From contig JAFGSO010000383.1 in assembly GCA_016934605.1 (NCBI GenBank), positions 1 through 11,294 of the forward strand: a stretch of 11,294 nucleotides of DNA, read 5' to 3'. Under the pieces are notes generated by a model. That model was not told the origin of the DNA. It did no database searches and saw only the letters and a program-made list of their open reading frames with translations. Origin of the DNA: Calditrichota bacterium. GTDB taxonomy: Bacteria > Calditrichota > Calditrichia > RBG-13-44-9. Positions 1-6,906 of the stretch are shown in pieces. Both the position numbers and the translations under genes were made by a program. Position 1 is the stretch's first letter, and each line of letters starts with the position of its first letter.

Positions 1-248
1 CCGTAATGAAATTGAGTGCCGAATCTTTCCACCTGCTTATGGATATTGTCCATTAGTTCAGGTCCCAGTATTCCCTGCGGAAATCCCGGGAAATTCTCTA
101 CCTCCGTTGTAATGGTTAGCTGGCCTCCCGGTTGAATTCCCTGAATAACCAATGGTTCAAGGTTAGCCCGGGAAGTATACAGCGCTGCCGTTAATCCTGC
201 TATCCCTGACCCGATAATTATGACATTGTAATGTTTTGCTTCGGCCAT
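1..248 (-). CDS. trxB: Thioredoxin reductase, N-terminal part (3' end off the window)
   Basis: Translating the minus strand from the ATG at 248 gives 82 codons open to the window edge, so only the first quarter of the protein is present. Thioredoxin reductase is a cytoplasmic FAD enzyme that reduces thioredoxin with NADPH. The N-terminal Rossmann motif GSGIAG is at residues 13-18, followed by AALYTSRANL. PGGQL (residues 40-44) and TTEVENFPGFP (47-57) are the FAD-contacting segment that matches the E. coli enzyme closely. The redox-active CxxC and the NADPH domain lie beyond the edge, so the pyridine-nucleotide versus ferredoxin or flavodoxin subtype cannot be checked. A good purine-rich site (AGGAGAAAGG) sits a few bases upstream of the start. 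The gene is divergent from the DUF58 gene. Confidence 0.9.
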   Translation of the reverse strand, partial: MAEAKHYNVIIIGSGIAGLTAALYTSRANLEPLVIQGIQPGGQLTITTEVENFPGFPQGILGPELMDNIHKQVERFGTQFHY

Positions 249-287
249 TTTCCTTTCTCCTGGAAACTTATTTACAGTCCCTTATAC

Positions 288-314
288 GATGTTACATTCA
301 TTACTGATGTTACA
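288..314. repeat. 9-bp direct repeat in the divergent trxB/DUF58 gap
   Basis: GATGTTACA occurs at 288-296 and again, same orientation, at 306-314, with an 18-bp period. Both copies lie between the divergent starts of trxB and the DUF58 gene, where a regulator could bind. The second copy is only about 15 bp upstream of a promoter-like TAATTTTG. No function can be assigned from one example. Confidence 0.35.
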
Positions 315-329
315 CGATAAGATAAATAA

Positions 330-337
330 TAATTTTG
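330..337 (+). promoter_or_regulatory. Candidate -7 element (TAnnTTTG type) for the DUF58 gene
   Basis: TAATTTTG matches the TAnnTTTG -7 consensus of Bacteroidetes housekeeping promoters. It would start transcription near 344, about 38 nt before the DUF58 start. A matching -33 TTTG is not seen at the right distance, so support is weak. The same octamer recurs upstream of the gene at 6907. Confidence 0.25.
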
Positions 338-381
338 GATTCTAAAATAATTTCTTATTTTGCACAATGCAATAAGAGACT

Positions 382-1299
382 ATGCTTATGCCAGAAACAA
401 ATTCAAATATACAGCAATATCTGCAACCGGATTTTGTATCGGGACTGCGGAATCTGGATTTTGTGGCCAGGATGATTGTTGAAGGATTCCTGGTTGGATT
501 GCATAAGAGCCCCTATCATGGTTTTAGTGTTGAATTCAGCGAGCACCGGCAATATATGCCGGGAGATAATATCCGGAATATCGACTGGAAGGTATACGGC
601 CGTACCGGACGATATTACATCAAGCAGTATGAAGAGGAAACAAATCTGAAAGCGTATATTTTGCTGGACATTTCAGGATCCATGAAATATCACAGTGAAA
701 AGATCAGCAAAATACAGTATGCCACATTTTTATCTGCTGCCCTGGCATATCTGTTGATTCAGCAGCGGGATGCCGCTGGACTGGTCACCTTTTCCGATAA
801 AATCCATCGTTTTCTTCCTCCGAAATCTTCCCGGAGTTACCTGCATTTCATACTGAAAGAACTATCCGGTATCGAGCTGACCGGTTCGCGAACGGTGATC
901 AGTTCCATGCTGCATGCCATGGCCGAGAAAATAAAAAGACGGGGCCTGATAATTCTGCTTACCGACTTTCTCTATGAAGATCCCGAGCAAATTTTACATG
1001 GATTGAAACATTTCAGACACTATAAACACGAAATACTGGTATTTAACATACTTGATCCCAATGACCGGTATTTTAATTTCCGGGATGAAGCGACTTTTCA
1101 GGATATGGAAACCGGCGAGAAAATTAAAGCCCAGCCGTATTTTCTGCAGGAACGTTACCGGGAAACTGTGGGTGAATTTTACCAGCGGCTTCAGCAGGAA
1201 TGTATGAATTACCAGATTGATTTTCAGAATATCCTGACCAGTGAACCCTTCGACCGTGCTCTGTTGCGCTATCTTTTGAAGCGTAAAAAGCTTTACTGA
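382..1299 (+). CDS. DUF58 family protein with von Willebrand A-like metal site
   Basis: This 305-residue protein has the DUF58 signature: GDNIRNIDWKVYGRTGR (residues 61-77) followed by YYIKQYEEE, the conserved D..R.IDW...aR...y.k.fEeE pattern. After it comes a von Willebrand A-like domain with the MIDAS residues D96-I-S98-G-S100 and a later LLTDF (Asp195). Membrane segments are not obvious, so it is probably cytoplasmic or peripheral. In the family, such proteins usually sit beside a MoxR AAA+ ATPase and are thought to act in envelope complex assembly or cofactor insertion, but the reaction is unknown. Here no MoxR gene is adjacent: trxB is divergent on one side and rlmN convergent on the other. 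ATG at 382 and at 388 are both possible starts. A weak AAGAGA lies just upstream. Confidence 0.88.
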   Translation: MLMPETNSNIQQYLQPDFVSGLRNLDFVARMIVEGFLVGLHKSPYHGFSVEFSEHRQYMPGDNIRNIDWKVYGRTGRYYIKQYEEETNLKAYILLDISGSMKYHSEKISKIQYATFLSAALAYLLIQQRDAAGLVTFSDKIHRFLPPKSSRSYLHFILKELSGIELTGSRTVISSMLHAMAEKIKRRGLIILLTDFLYEDPEQILHGLKHFRHYKHEILVFNILDPNDRYFNFRDEATFQDMETGEKIKAQPYFLQERYRETVGEFYQRLQQECMNYQIDFQNILTSEPFDRALLRYLLKRKKLY

Positions 1300-1346
1300 G
1301 GATTAAGCCTCTTCAGAATCGGATTTAATCTGTTGACTTACCACTT

Positions 1347-2414
1347 TCATCTGATATATATGGATTTTTCCTGATGCTCCACTGCAAGTTGCCCGCAGGC
1401 TGCTGTAATATCCTCCCCGCGGTTTTTACGCACGGTAACCGTAAAGGGCGCATTCATTAAAATGGAAACAAATTTTTCCAGATGCTCCGGCGGGGGTGGT
1501 GAAAATCCCAGATAATTCTGATTGCATGGTATCACATTCAATTTGCAACGTATCGGCGAAAGCAAACTGATCAGCTGACGGGCTTCAGAGGCTGTATCGT
1601 TGACACCATGTAGCAGAACGTATTCGAAAGTCACCCTGTTTCGTTTTTTTGCTCGCATATAGTGGGTTATACTGGCCATTAATTCATCCAGAGGAAACTT
1701 CCCTGCGATAGGCATAATCTGTTCCCGGAGAGATTGATTGGGGGCATGGAGGGATATGGCAAGACCAAAAGGATGGCCATCATCGGTGTACTGATAAATT
1801 TTAGGAACAACCCCGCTGGTGGAGATGGTGATTTTTTTGGTGGCTATGGCAAGCCCCTGCGGATCTCCCATTATCTGCGAAGCCTGAATAGACCGCCGGT
1901 AATTTATGAATGGTTCTCCCATTCCCATGAAAACCACATTGGTGATTTTATGCTCACTTAATTTTCGGACCTGAAGAACCTGTTCCACGATTTCACCGGC
2001 GGTCAGATTCCGAATCAGTCCCATGGATCCTGTGGCACAGAAACTACAGCCCAGTGAACATCCAACCTGAGAGGAGATGCAGACAGTATTGCGCCTGGCT
2101 TCCGGTATTACCACACTTTCCACGAACCGGTGATCCGACAATTTCCATAAATATTTTTCCGTTCCGTCCAGAGCCGTGTTTTTCTTCTCGAGAACGATTG
2201 TTCTGAGCAGATACCTGTCCGATAAACGCTTGCGCAGTAATTTGGAGAGGTCGGTCATCTCCTCGAATGATTCCACCTTTCGATGATGGATCCAGTTGTA
2301 GATCTGTCTGGCTCGATATGCCGGTTCACCCAGCAGCTTCAGATGTTCCTCGATCTGAGAAGCGGGGAGCCCGGTAAGGGATAACTTTTTGCTGGCATCA
2401 GTATCAGAAGTCAT
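1347..2414 (-). CDS. rlmN: Dual-specificity 23S rRNA/tRNA adenine-C2 methyltransferase RlmN
   Basis: This 355-residue radical-SAM enzyme methylates C2 of A2503 in 23S rRNA and, in characterised homologues, A37 of some tRNAs. The [4Fe-4S] ligands are the CX3CX2C triad at Cys119, Cys123 and Cys126 in QVGCSLGCSFCATG. Cys112 (VCISSQVG) aligns with the catalytic Cys118 of E. coli RlmN, and Cys340 (ITAACGQL) with the methyl-carrying Cys355, so the full catalytic set is present. The SAM-binding segment VVFMGMGEPFINY (160-172) and the N-terminal helical region (QIYNWIHHR) are intact, and the length is typical. A Cfr resistance methyltransferase is less likely given the RlmN-like N-terminus. No strong Shine-Dalgarno is seen. 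The gene is convergent with the DUF58 gene (47-bp gap) and divergent from the DUF1844 gene. Confidence 0.96.
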   Translation of the reverse strand: MTSDTDASKKLSLTGLPASQIEEHLKLLGEPAYRARQIYNWIHHRKVESFEEMTDLSKLLRKRLSDRYLLRTIVLEKKNTALDGTEKYLWKLSDHRFVESVVIPEARRNTVCISSQVGCSLGCSFCATGSMGLIRNLTAGEIVEQVLQVRKLSEHKITNVVFMGMGEPFINYRRSIQASQIMGDPQGLAIATKKITISTSGVVPKIYQYTDDGHPFGLAISLHAPNQSLREQIMPIAGKFPLDELMASITHYMRAKKRNRVTFEYVLLHGVNDTASEARQLISLLSPIRCKLNVIPCNQNYLGFSPPPPEHLEKFVSILMNAPFTVTVRKNRGEDITAACGQLAVEHQEKSIYIR

Positions 2415-2427
2415 AATTTTTCTTTAT

Positions 2428-2436
2428 ATTATACCA
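2428..2436 (-). promoter_or_regulatory. Extended -10 promoter candidate for rlmN
   Basis: Read on the minus strand, 2436 to 2428 is TGGTATAAT, a perfect extended -10 (TGnTATAAT). No good -35 is seen 17 bp upstream, which extended -10 promoters can tolerate. Transcription would begin near 2421, leaving only about 7 nt before the rlmN ATG at 2414. This would be a nearly leaderless mRNA, in line with the absence of a strong ribosome binding site. Confidence 0.4.
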
Positions 2437-2478
2437 GAACAAAATTAAATATTATTACAGTTTTTTCAAATCACAAAC

Positions 2479-2487
2479 TGTTATAGT
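2479..2487 (+). promoter_or_regulatory. Extended -10 promoter candidate for the DUF1844 unit, inside an inverted repeat
   Basis: TGTTATAGT fits an extended -10 (TGn followed by TATAGT, one mismatch from TATAAT). It lies within the inverted repeat AAACT-GTTAT-AGTTT at 2475-2489. Transcription would start near 2494, about 53 nt before the DUF1844 start. A -35 is not evident. The inverted repeat could be an operator over the -10 or chance in AT-rich DNA. Confidence 0.3.
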
Positions 2488-2522
2488 TTATACGGAACAG
2501 CGGGGTTCCAAAACCGTATGAA
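2487..2522 (+). other. Leader hairpin(s) upstream of the DUF1844 gene
   Basis: Two stems compete here. An outer stem pairs 2487-2495 (TTTATACGG) with 2514-2522 (CCGTATGAA), with one G-T pair. A smaller stem pairs GGAAC (2494-2498) with GTTCC (2505-2509). They share bases 2494-2495 and cannot both form fully. No U-tract follows, so this is not a terminator. If transcription starts near 2494, only the smaller stem exists, at the very 5' end of the mRNA. Confidence 0.3.
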
Positions 2523-2546
2523 ACAATATACTAAACGGAGTATGCT

Positions 2547-2843
2547 ATGACTGATCCGAATGAAAACAACAACAAAACTAAAGCACTGTTCATCACACTC
2601 ATTCAGCAGTTACAGATGCAGGGGTGGATCAGCCTGGGACGCATCAAAGATCCCAAAACGGATAAAATTGAACGAAATCTGGAGATGGCTGTATATACTA
2701 TTGATACGCTGGAGATGTTCAGAGAGAAAACAACGGGTAACCTGGATGATGATGAAATGAAACTGCTGGAAGAAAGCCTCGCCATCTTGAAGCAGAGTTA
2801 CACCGAAGAAGTTCAGAAACGGGATGAGAATCCTTCCGAGTAA
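2547..2843 (+). CDS. DUF1844 domain protein
   Basis: This 98-residue, highly polar protein matches the DUF1844 pattern over most of its length: F.tLIQQLQ.Q.wIsLG (residues 15-31), DPKTDK (35-40), LEMAVYTIDTLEMFREKT (45-62), GNLDDDE (64-70) and LLEESLAILKQSY (73-85). It is probably all helical and cytoplasmic, with no signal peptide, membrane segment or cysteines. The function of the family is unknown. The start is well supported by GGAG at 2537-2540, six bases before the ATG. The gene begins a plus-strand series that continues, after a 181-bp gap, with a glycosyltransferase. It may be a separate unit driven by the promoter candidate at 2479. Confidence 0.85.
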   Translation: MTDPNENNNKTKALFITLIQQLQMQGWISLGRIKDPKTDKIERNLEMAVYTIDTLEMFREKTTGNLDDDEMKLLEESLAILKQSYTEEVQKRDENPSE

Positions 2844-2928
2844 AAGGGCAGAGACGACGTTTCCGGAAGCTTACAGCAAGACCTCTTCTTATAAACGGAT
2901 TTGTCGATCCGGCCAGAAAAATTTCATG

Positions 2929-2959
2929 TTGATTTAAATTTTAATTTTAAAGATATTTA
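2929..2959 (+). promoter_or_regulatory. Weak promoter candidate for the glycosyltransferase unit
   Basis: The 181-bp gap after the DUF1844 gene holds an AT-rich tract starting TTGATT (2929-2934). This resembles a -35, and TATTTA (2954-2959), 19 bp later, is a poor -10. TAATTTTA (2942-2949) is one base from TAnnTTTG. Nothing else in the gap resembles a gene. A 5-bp hairpin (CGGAT 2896-2900 with ATCCG 2907-2911) has no U-tract. Confidence 0.2.
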
Positions 2960-2968
2960 ACCCCTTTC

Positions 2969-2993
2969 AACGGAATAATGATGGAACGGAATA
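2969..2993 (+). repeat. 9-bp direct repeat upstream of the GT2 gene
   Basis: AACGGAATA is present at 2969-2977 and 2985-2993, with a 16-bp period, about 32 bp before the glycosyltransferase start. It may be a regulator site or chance. Confidence 0.25.
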
Positions 2994-3024
2994 GTGGATA
3001 TATTTATTAAAAAAGCGCCAAAAT

Positions 3025-4083
3025 ATGGATCTGAATAACGGAAATCCTTTAGTCTCCCTCATTACTGTGAATTATAACGGCAGGCAATATTTGCCGCTTC
3101 TCCTGGAATCGCTGAAAAAATTGACTTATTCACCGGTTGAATTCATTCTGGTAGATAATGCTTCCTCAGATGACAGTGTAGATTTTGTCCGGAGAAATTA
3201 TCCCCATGTGAAAGTGATACAGAATCCGGAAAATTTTATGTTTGCGCGGGGAAATAATGAAGGTATCAGGGCAGCCCGGGGGGAGATCATCTGTCTGATT
3301 AATAATGATGTAAAAGCAGATCCGGATTTTCTGAGGATTCTGGTAGACCAGTTTATGAAGAAACCGGAAATGGCCGCTGCTCAGCCCAAGGTGCTGGATC
3401 TGAACGATGAAGATCGTTTTGAGTATGCAGGCGCTGCCGGCGGATTCATCGACCGGTATGGGTATCCCTTCATGAGGGGAAGACTTTTTTTTACTCTGGA
3501 AAAAGATACCGGTCAGTATAATGAATTATCCGAAATTTTCTGGGCTACAGGTGCCTGTTTTCTCATCCGAAAATCGGTACTGGAAAAAATTGGTTTGCTG
3601 GATGAGGACTTCCGCATGCACATGGAGGAAATCGATCTTTGCTGGAGGATGCATCTCATAGGATTTCGGCTTTTCTGTGTTCCTGCAGCCAGAGTGTGGC
3701 ATAAAGGAGGCGGAACTCTATCCAGTGAAAATCCCCGGAAGGTATACTGGAATTTTCGTAACAATATTTTTCTATTGGTAAAAAATCTGCATTTACTTAA
3801 TTTAATAAGAATCATTCCTGTCAGGCTGTTGCTTGACAGTGTAGCGTTTGCGCGGGAAATCATTTCCGGAAATTTGCCTAATGCCCTGTCTATCGGTAAA
3901 GCGTATTTCTGGATTCTCAGTCATCCGAAAATTGTTTTAGGCAAACGGAGGAAAGTTCAGAATCAGAGACAGCTAAAAGATGATAAAATTTTCAAACTTA
4001 TTTATCCCGGAAGCATTGTCTGGGAATATTTCGTCCGCGGACGAAAAAGATTTTCTGATTTAAAAAGAATAAATGCCTTATAA
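3025..4083 (+). CDS. Family 2 glycosyltransferase, rhamnosyltransferase-like (COG1216 type)
   Basis: This 352-residue GT-A enzyme should transfer a sugar from a nucleotide-sugar donor to a glycan on the inner face of the membrane. The nucleotide-binding N-terminus is VSLITVNYNG (residues 10-19), with VDNASSDDS at 43-51. The metal-binding DxD equivalent is NND (93-95). GACFLIRKS (176-184) and EEIDLCWR (201-208) form the acceptor/catalytic-base region, matching the usual E-D/E-x-D-L-x-x-R motif, and H226 lies in RVWHKGGG. The C-terminal part (about 240-350) is basic and amphipathic, with hydrophobic helices typical of membrane association in COG1216 enzymes. Donor and acceptor cannot be read from sequence. 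No clear Shine-Dalgarno precedes the ATG. Its stop is 23 bp before the DUF2723 gene, so the two are probably co-transcribed. Confidence 0.92.
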   Translation: MDLNNGNPLVSLITVNYNGRQYLPLLLESLKKLTYSPVEFILVDNASSDDSVDFVRRNYPHVKVIQNPENFMFARGNNEGIRAARGEIICLINNDVKADPDFLRILVDQFMKKPEMAAAQPKVLDLNDEDRFEYAGAAGGFIDRYGYPFMRGRLFFTLEKDTGQYNELSEIFWATGACFLIRKSVLEKIGLLDEDFRMHMEEIDLCWRMHLIGFRLFCVPAARVWHKGGGTLSSENPRKVYWNFRNNIFLLVKNLHLLNLIRIIPVRLLLDSVAFAREIISGNLPNALSIGKAYFWILSHPKIVLGKRRKVQNQRQLKDDKIFKLIYPGSIVWEYFVRGRKRFSDLKRINAL

Positions 4084-4106
4084 ATGTTAAAGGAGCCTTA
4101 AAGCGA

Positions 4107-6749
4107 ATGGAAAACGGGAAACTGAATAAACTGACAGCCGCTTTTGTATTTTTCTTTAGTTTCATTGTCTATTTTTTAACCATCTCTCCCACCGTATCCT
4201 TCTGGGACTGCGGGGAATTCATCGCCTGCTCTTACCGACTGGCGGTACCGCATCCTCCGGGCGCTCCGCTGTACTTGCTTGTCGGACGGATCTTCAGTAT
4301 GCTACCCATTTTTTCTGATATTGCCATGAGGGTTAACTTTATTTCTACTCTTTCAAGCGCTTTTACCGTGATGTTCCTCTATCTGACCATCGTTATGTTT
4401 GTGAGGCATTATACCAGGGAGAAACCGGAGGGCTTCCAGAGATTTGTCCCGATAATCGGCGGAGTAATCGGTTCGCTGACCTTCGCTTTCACCACCAGTT
4501 TCTGGTTCAATGCGGTAGAAGCCGAGGTATATGCTGTTTCAATGCTGTTCACTTCCATGGTTGTGTGGATGATTATGTACTGGAATGAGAGATCGGATGA
4601 ATACAGAAACGAACGATTTCTGCTGGTTATCATGTATCTGGTGGGACTGGCCATTGGAGTACACCTGTTGAATGTACTGGCCCTGCCGATGGTATTCATG
4701 ATTATTTATTATAAGAAATATCCGTTGAATATCACCAGCTTCGCTTTTCTGATAATTGTGGGAGCGGTTCTGATGGGAATGATATATCCCGGACTGGTTC
4801 AGGGTATTCCGGAGCTTGCCCAACATTTCGGATTTACCGGCCTGATTGTGGGCATATTAGTTTTGATATTCCTGTTGAATTATGTCCTAAAGCAGCATAA
4901 AGAGCTGGCTTCACTTCTGCTCATGTCGGTACTTCTGGTTATACTGGGCTATTCAACCTATACTACCATCTATATCCGCTCGAATTTGAATCCCAATATT
5001 GATGAAAACAATCCAGAGACTATCGAAAAGTTTGTCAGCTATATGAACCGTGAACAATACGGTGAACATACCCTGGACCGGGGTAAAGTCCTGGCCGAAT
5101 CGCCCCATGGGCGTAAATATTCCAGCGAATGGGATTTTTTCTGGAATTATCAGGTTCAAAAAATGTATACCCGTTATTTCTTGTGGAATTTCATGGGCAA
5201 GGATCCCGGAAGCGAAAATTTCAGCTGGACCAGATTTCTGGGGATTCCTTTGCTGCTGGGTTTGATAGGGGCATGGTATCATTTTGTGAGAGACTGGAAA
5301 TATGCTCTGGCAGTCTTTGTGCTGTTTTTTATGACTGGTCTGGCTATTGTGCTCTACCTCAATCAGCCGGATCCACAGCCGCGGGAGAGGGATTACAGTT
5401 ATGTAGGTTCATTTTTTGCATTTGCAATCTGGATAGGAATCGGGGCGGCAGCTATTGTGGATTATTTATCGCGCATCTCTGAAAAATCTGCCGTATCACA
5501 ATTAATGCCGATTTCCATAACGGCTCTTATTTTTATCGCGGCACCTGTTCAGGTACTGATGTCGAATTATGATGAACATGACAGAAGCGGGAATTATGTG
5601 GCCTGGGATTATTCTTATAATATGCTGGTTACCTGCAATCAGGATGGAATAATCTATACAAATGGGGATAATGATACCTTTCCGCTGTGGTATCTCCAGG
5701 AGGTTGAATATATCCGGACCGATGTCCGCGTGGCTAATTTGAGCCTTTTAAATACCAACTGGTATATAGAACAACTTAAGCATCATGAACCGACTGTTCC
5801 CATATCACTGTCTCAGCGGGAAATCGACAATGTGGCCCCGGTACCCTGGCCGCAGAAACGTACTATTGAAATAGAAATCCCGGAAGATTATCTGCAAAAG
5901 GAAGTGCTGCAATACCGGTCTTCCATGCAGGTGGATAATCCCAATATTTCTTCAAAAATGACATTTTCTCTCGGTCCCAAATTCTATAACCGATATCTGC
6001 GCGTTCAGGATTATATGATCCTGAATACCCTTTATGCCAACCGTTTCCGGAAGCCTCTCTATTTTGCGGTGACAGTGTCCCGGGATAACATGCTGGATGA
6101 TCTGCAAAAATATCTGAGAATGGACGGACTCGCTTTTAAAATTACGGCAATCCCCCAGTGGCAGATTGATCCCGATACTCTCTATGAGAATCTGATGAAT
6201 AAATACATCTACCGTAACCTGAATGATCCGGATGTATATTATAATGAAGATATCATTGCCCTTTTACAGAATTACAGATCTGCTTTTATTCAATTATGCA
6301 ATCATTATGTGTCTTTCGGGGAAAAGGAAAAAATCCGGGAACTGATGGAAAAGGCCAGAGATGTTATGCCCGCATCGGTTATTCCTTATACCAATCAAAT
6401 GCTTAAGAGCTGGATGGAATCTTATGAAATTTATTCGGGTCTTATCGAACTGGATAGCTTGAATCTCAGAAATTATACCCGGGATGAGCTGGAAAATATG
6501 GGGAAAATACTATTTAACCTGGAATATTTTGAAGCCTCTGAGAAAGCCTTTACCGAGATTATCCGGAATTATCCGGATGATCATACTGCCCGTGCTTTTC
6601 TGGTGGATGTCTACGCCAGGCAGGAAAAATATGATAAGTCCATTGAAATTCTGGAAGAATGGCTGCAGAAGAATCCGGGAGATCAGCTGGCGCGTCAGCG
6701 TCTGCAGGAATACCACAAAAAAGTGGCAGCCGATGCCACCAAACCCTGA
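4107..6749 (+). CDS. DUF2723 (GT117-type) membrane glycosyltransferase with C-terminal TPRs
   Basis: This 880-residue protein has about eleven or twelve predicted membrane helices over residues 10-460, then a soluble region that probably faces the periplasm. The DUF2723 signature is clear: ISPTVSFWDCGEFI (residues 26-39), with the acidic pair D34 and E37 in the first external loop, followed by HPPGAPLYLLVGR (49-61). PRERDYSY (425-432) is another conserved loop. Residues about 794-824 and 827-862 form two TPR units. Human TMEM260, which has DUF2723 plus TPRs, is a protein O-mannosyltransferase (CAZy GT117) using dolichyl-phosphate mannose. By analogy this enzyme probably glycosylates exported proteins from a polyprenyl-phosphate sugar, but that is inference. 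AAAGGAG (4089-4095) precedes the start by 11 nt. A strong terminator follows. Confidence 0.88.
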   Translation: MENGKLNKLTAAFVFFFSFIVYFLTISPTVSFWDCGEFIACSYRLAVPHPPGAPLYLLVGRIFSMLPIFSDIAMRVNFISTLSSAFTVMFLYLTIVMFVRHYTREKPEGFQRFVPIIGGVIGSLTFAFTTSFWFNAVEAEVYAVSMLFTSMVVWMIMYWNERSDEYRNERFLLVIMYLVGLAIGVHLLNVLALPMVFMIIYYKKYPLNITSFAFLIIVGAVLMGMIYPGLVQGIPELAQHFGFTGLIVGILVLIFLLNYVLKQHKELASLLLMSVLLVILGYSTYTTIYIRSNLNPNIDENNPETIEKFVSYMNREQYGEHTLDRGKVLAESPHGRKYSSEWDFFWNYQVQKMYTRYFLWNFMGKDPGSENFSWTRFLGIPLLLGLIGAWYHFVRDWKYALAVFVLFFMTGLAIVLYLNQPDPQPRERDYSYVGSFFAFAIWIGIGAAAIVDYLSRISEKSAVSQLMPISITALIFIAAPVQVLMSNYDEHDRSGNYVAWDYSYNMLVTCNQDGIIYTNGDNDTFPLWYLQEVEYIRTDVRVANLSLLNTNWYIEQLKHHEPTVPISLSQREIDNVAPVPWPQKRTIEIEIPEDYLQKEVLQYRSSMQVDNPNISSKMTFSLGPKFYNRYLRVQDYMILNTLYANRFRKPLYFAVTVSRDNMLDDLQKYLRMDGLAFKITAIPQWQIDPDTLYENLMNKYIYRNLNDPDVYYNEDIIALLQNYRSAFIQLCNHYVSFGEKEKIRELMEKARDVMPASVIPYTNQMLKSWMESYEIYSGLIELDSLNLRNYTRDELENMGKILFNLEYFEASEKAFTEIIRNYPDDHTARAFLVDVYARQEKYDKSIEILEEWLQKNPGDQLARQRLQEYHKKVAADATKP

Positions 6750-6806
6750 TAAGTATAGCTGTTCCGGATGATTAGATGGACACAGTAATTGAATTCATCT
6801 CCCGGT

Positions 6807-6840
6807 TCAAGGAGGGAAATAACCCTCCTTGATTTTTTTT
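6807..6840 (+). terminator. Strong intrinsic (Rho-independent) terminator
   Basis: A perfect 10-bp stem (TCAAGGAGGG at 6807-6816 with CCCTCCTTGA at 6823-6832) closes a 6-nt loop and is followed directly by eight T residues (6833-6840). It lies 57 bp after the DUF2723 stop. It ends the GT2-DUF2723 unit and separates it from the next plus-strand unit. Confidence 0.95.
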
Positions 6841-6866
6841 ATCAGATTTTAATAGGCTTCAATTTT

Positions 6867-6886
6867 TAGTAATTTTGAAATTACTA
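6867..6886. promoter_or_regulatory. Perfect inverted repeat overlapping a TAnnTTTG promoter-like element
   Basis: Two perfect 9-bp arms, TAGTAATTT (6867-6875) and AAATTACTA (6878-6886), flank a TG centre. The repeat contains TAATTTTG (6870-6877), which matches TAnnTTTG. A TTTT at 6847-6850, 19 bp upstream, is a partial match to the -33 TTTG. Transcription would start near 6884, about 23 nt before the gene at 6907. This fits an operator placed on the promoter of the downstream unit. No U-tract follows, so it is not a terminator. Confidence 0.4.
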
Positions 6887-6906
6887 TAGTGGAATGAAGT
6901 AAATTA

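Noticed and set aside
1300..1331. Possible terminator between the convergent DUF58 and rlmN genes (GGATTAA pairing with TTAATCT)
   Set aside because: The stem is AT-rich with a 16-nt loop and there is no T-tract on either strand, so I do not call it.
1734..1961. 75-codon open frame on the plus strand inside rlmN
   Set aside because: It is antisense to the conserved RlmN core and its translation resembles no family.
1347..2414. Cfr-type antibiotic-resistance methyltransferase
   Set aside because: The N-terminal helical region, length and genomic setting fit housekeeping RlmN. No mobile element is nearby.
2896..2911. CGGAT/ATCCG hairpin in the gap after the DUF1844 gene
   Set aside because: The stem is 5 bp and is followed by GGCCAGAAAA, not a T-tract. 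Neither a terminator nor an RNA gene is supported.
4953..5282. 109-codon minus-strand open frame inside the DUF2723 gene
   Set aside because: It lies opposite a well-supported membrane protein gene, with no recognisable motif or ribosome site.
6484..6771. Plus-strand open frame overlapping the C-terminal TPR region of the DUF2723 gene and running past its stop
   Set aside because: Its translation is rich in Trp, Arg and Lys with no domain. The TPR frame is clearly the coding one.
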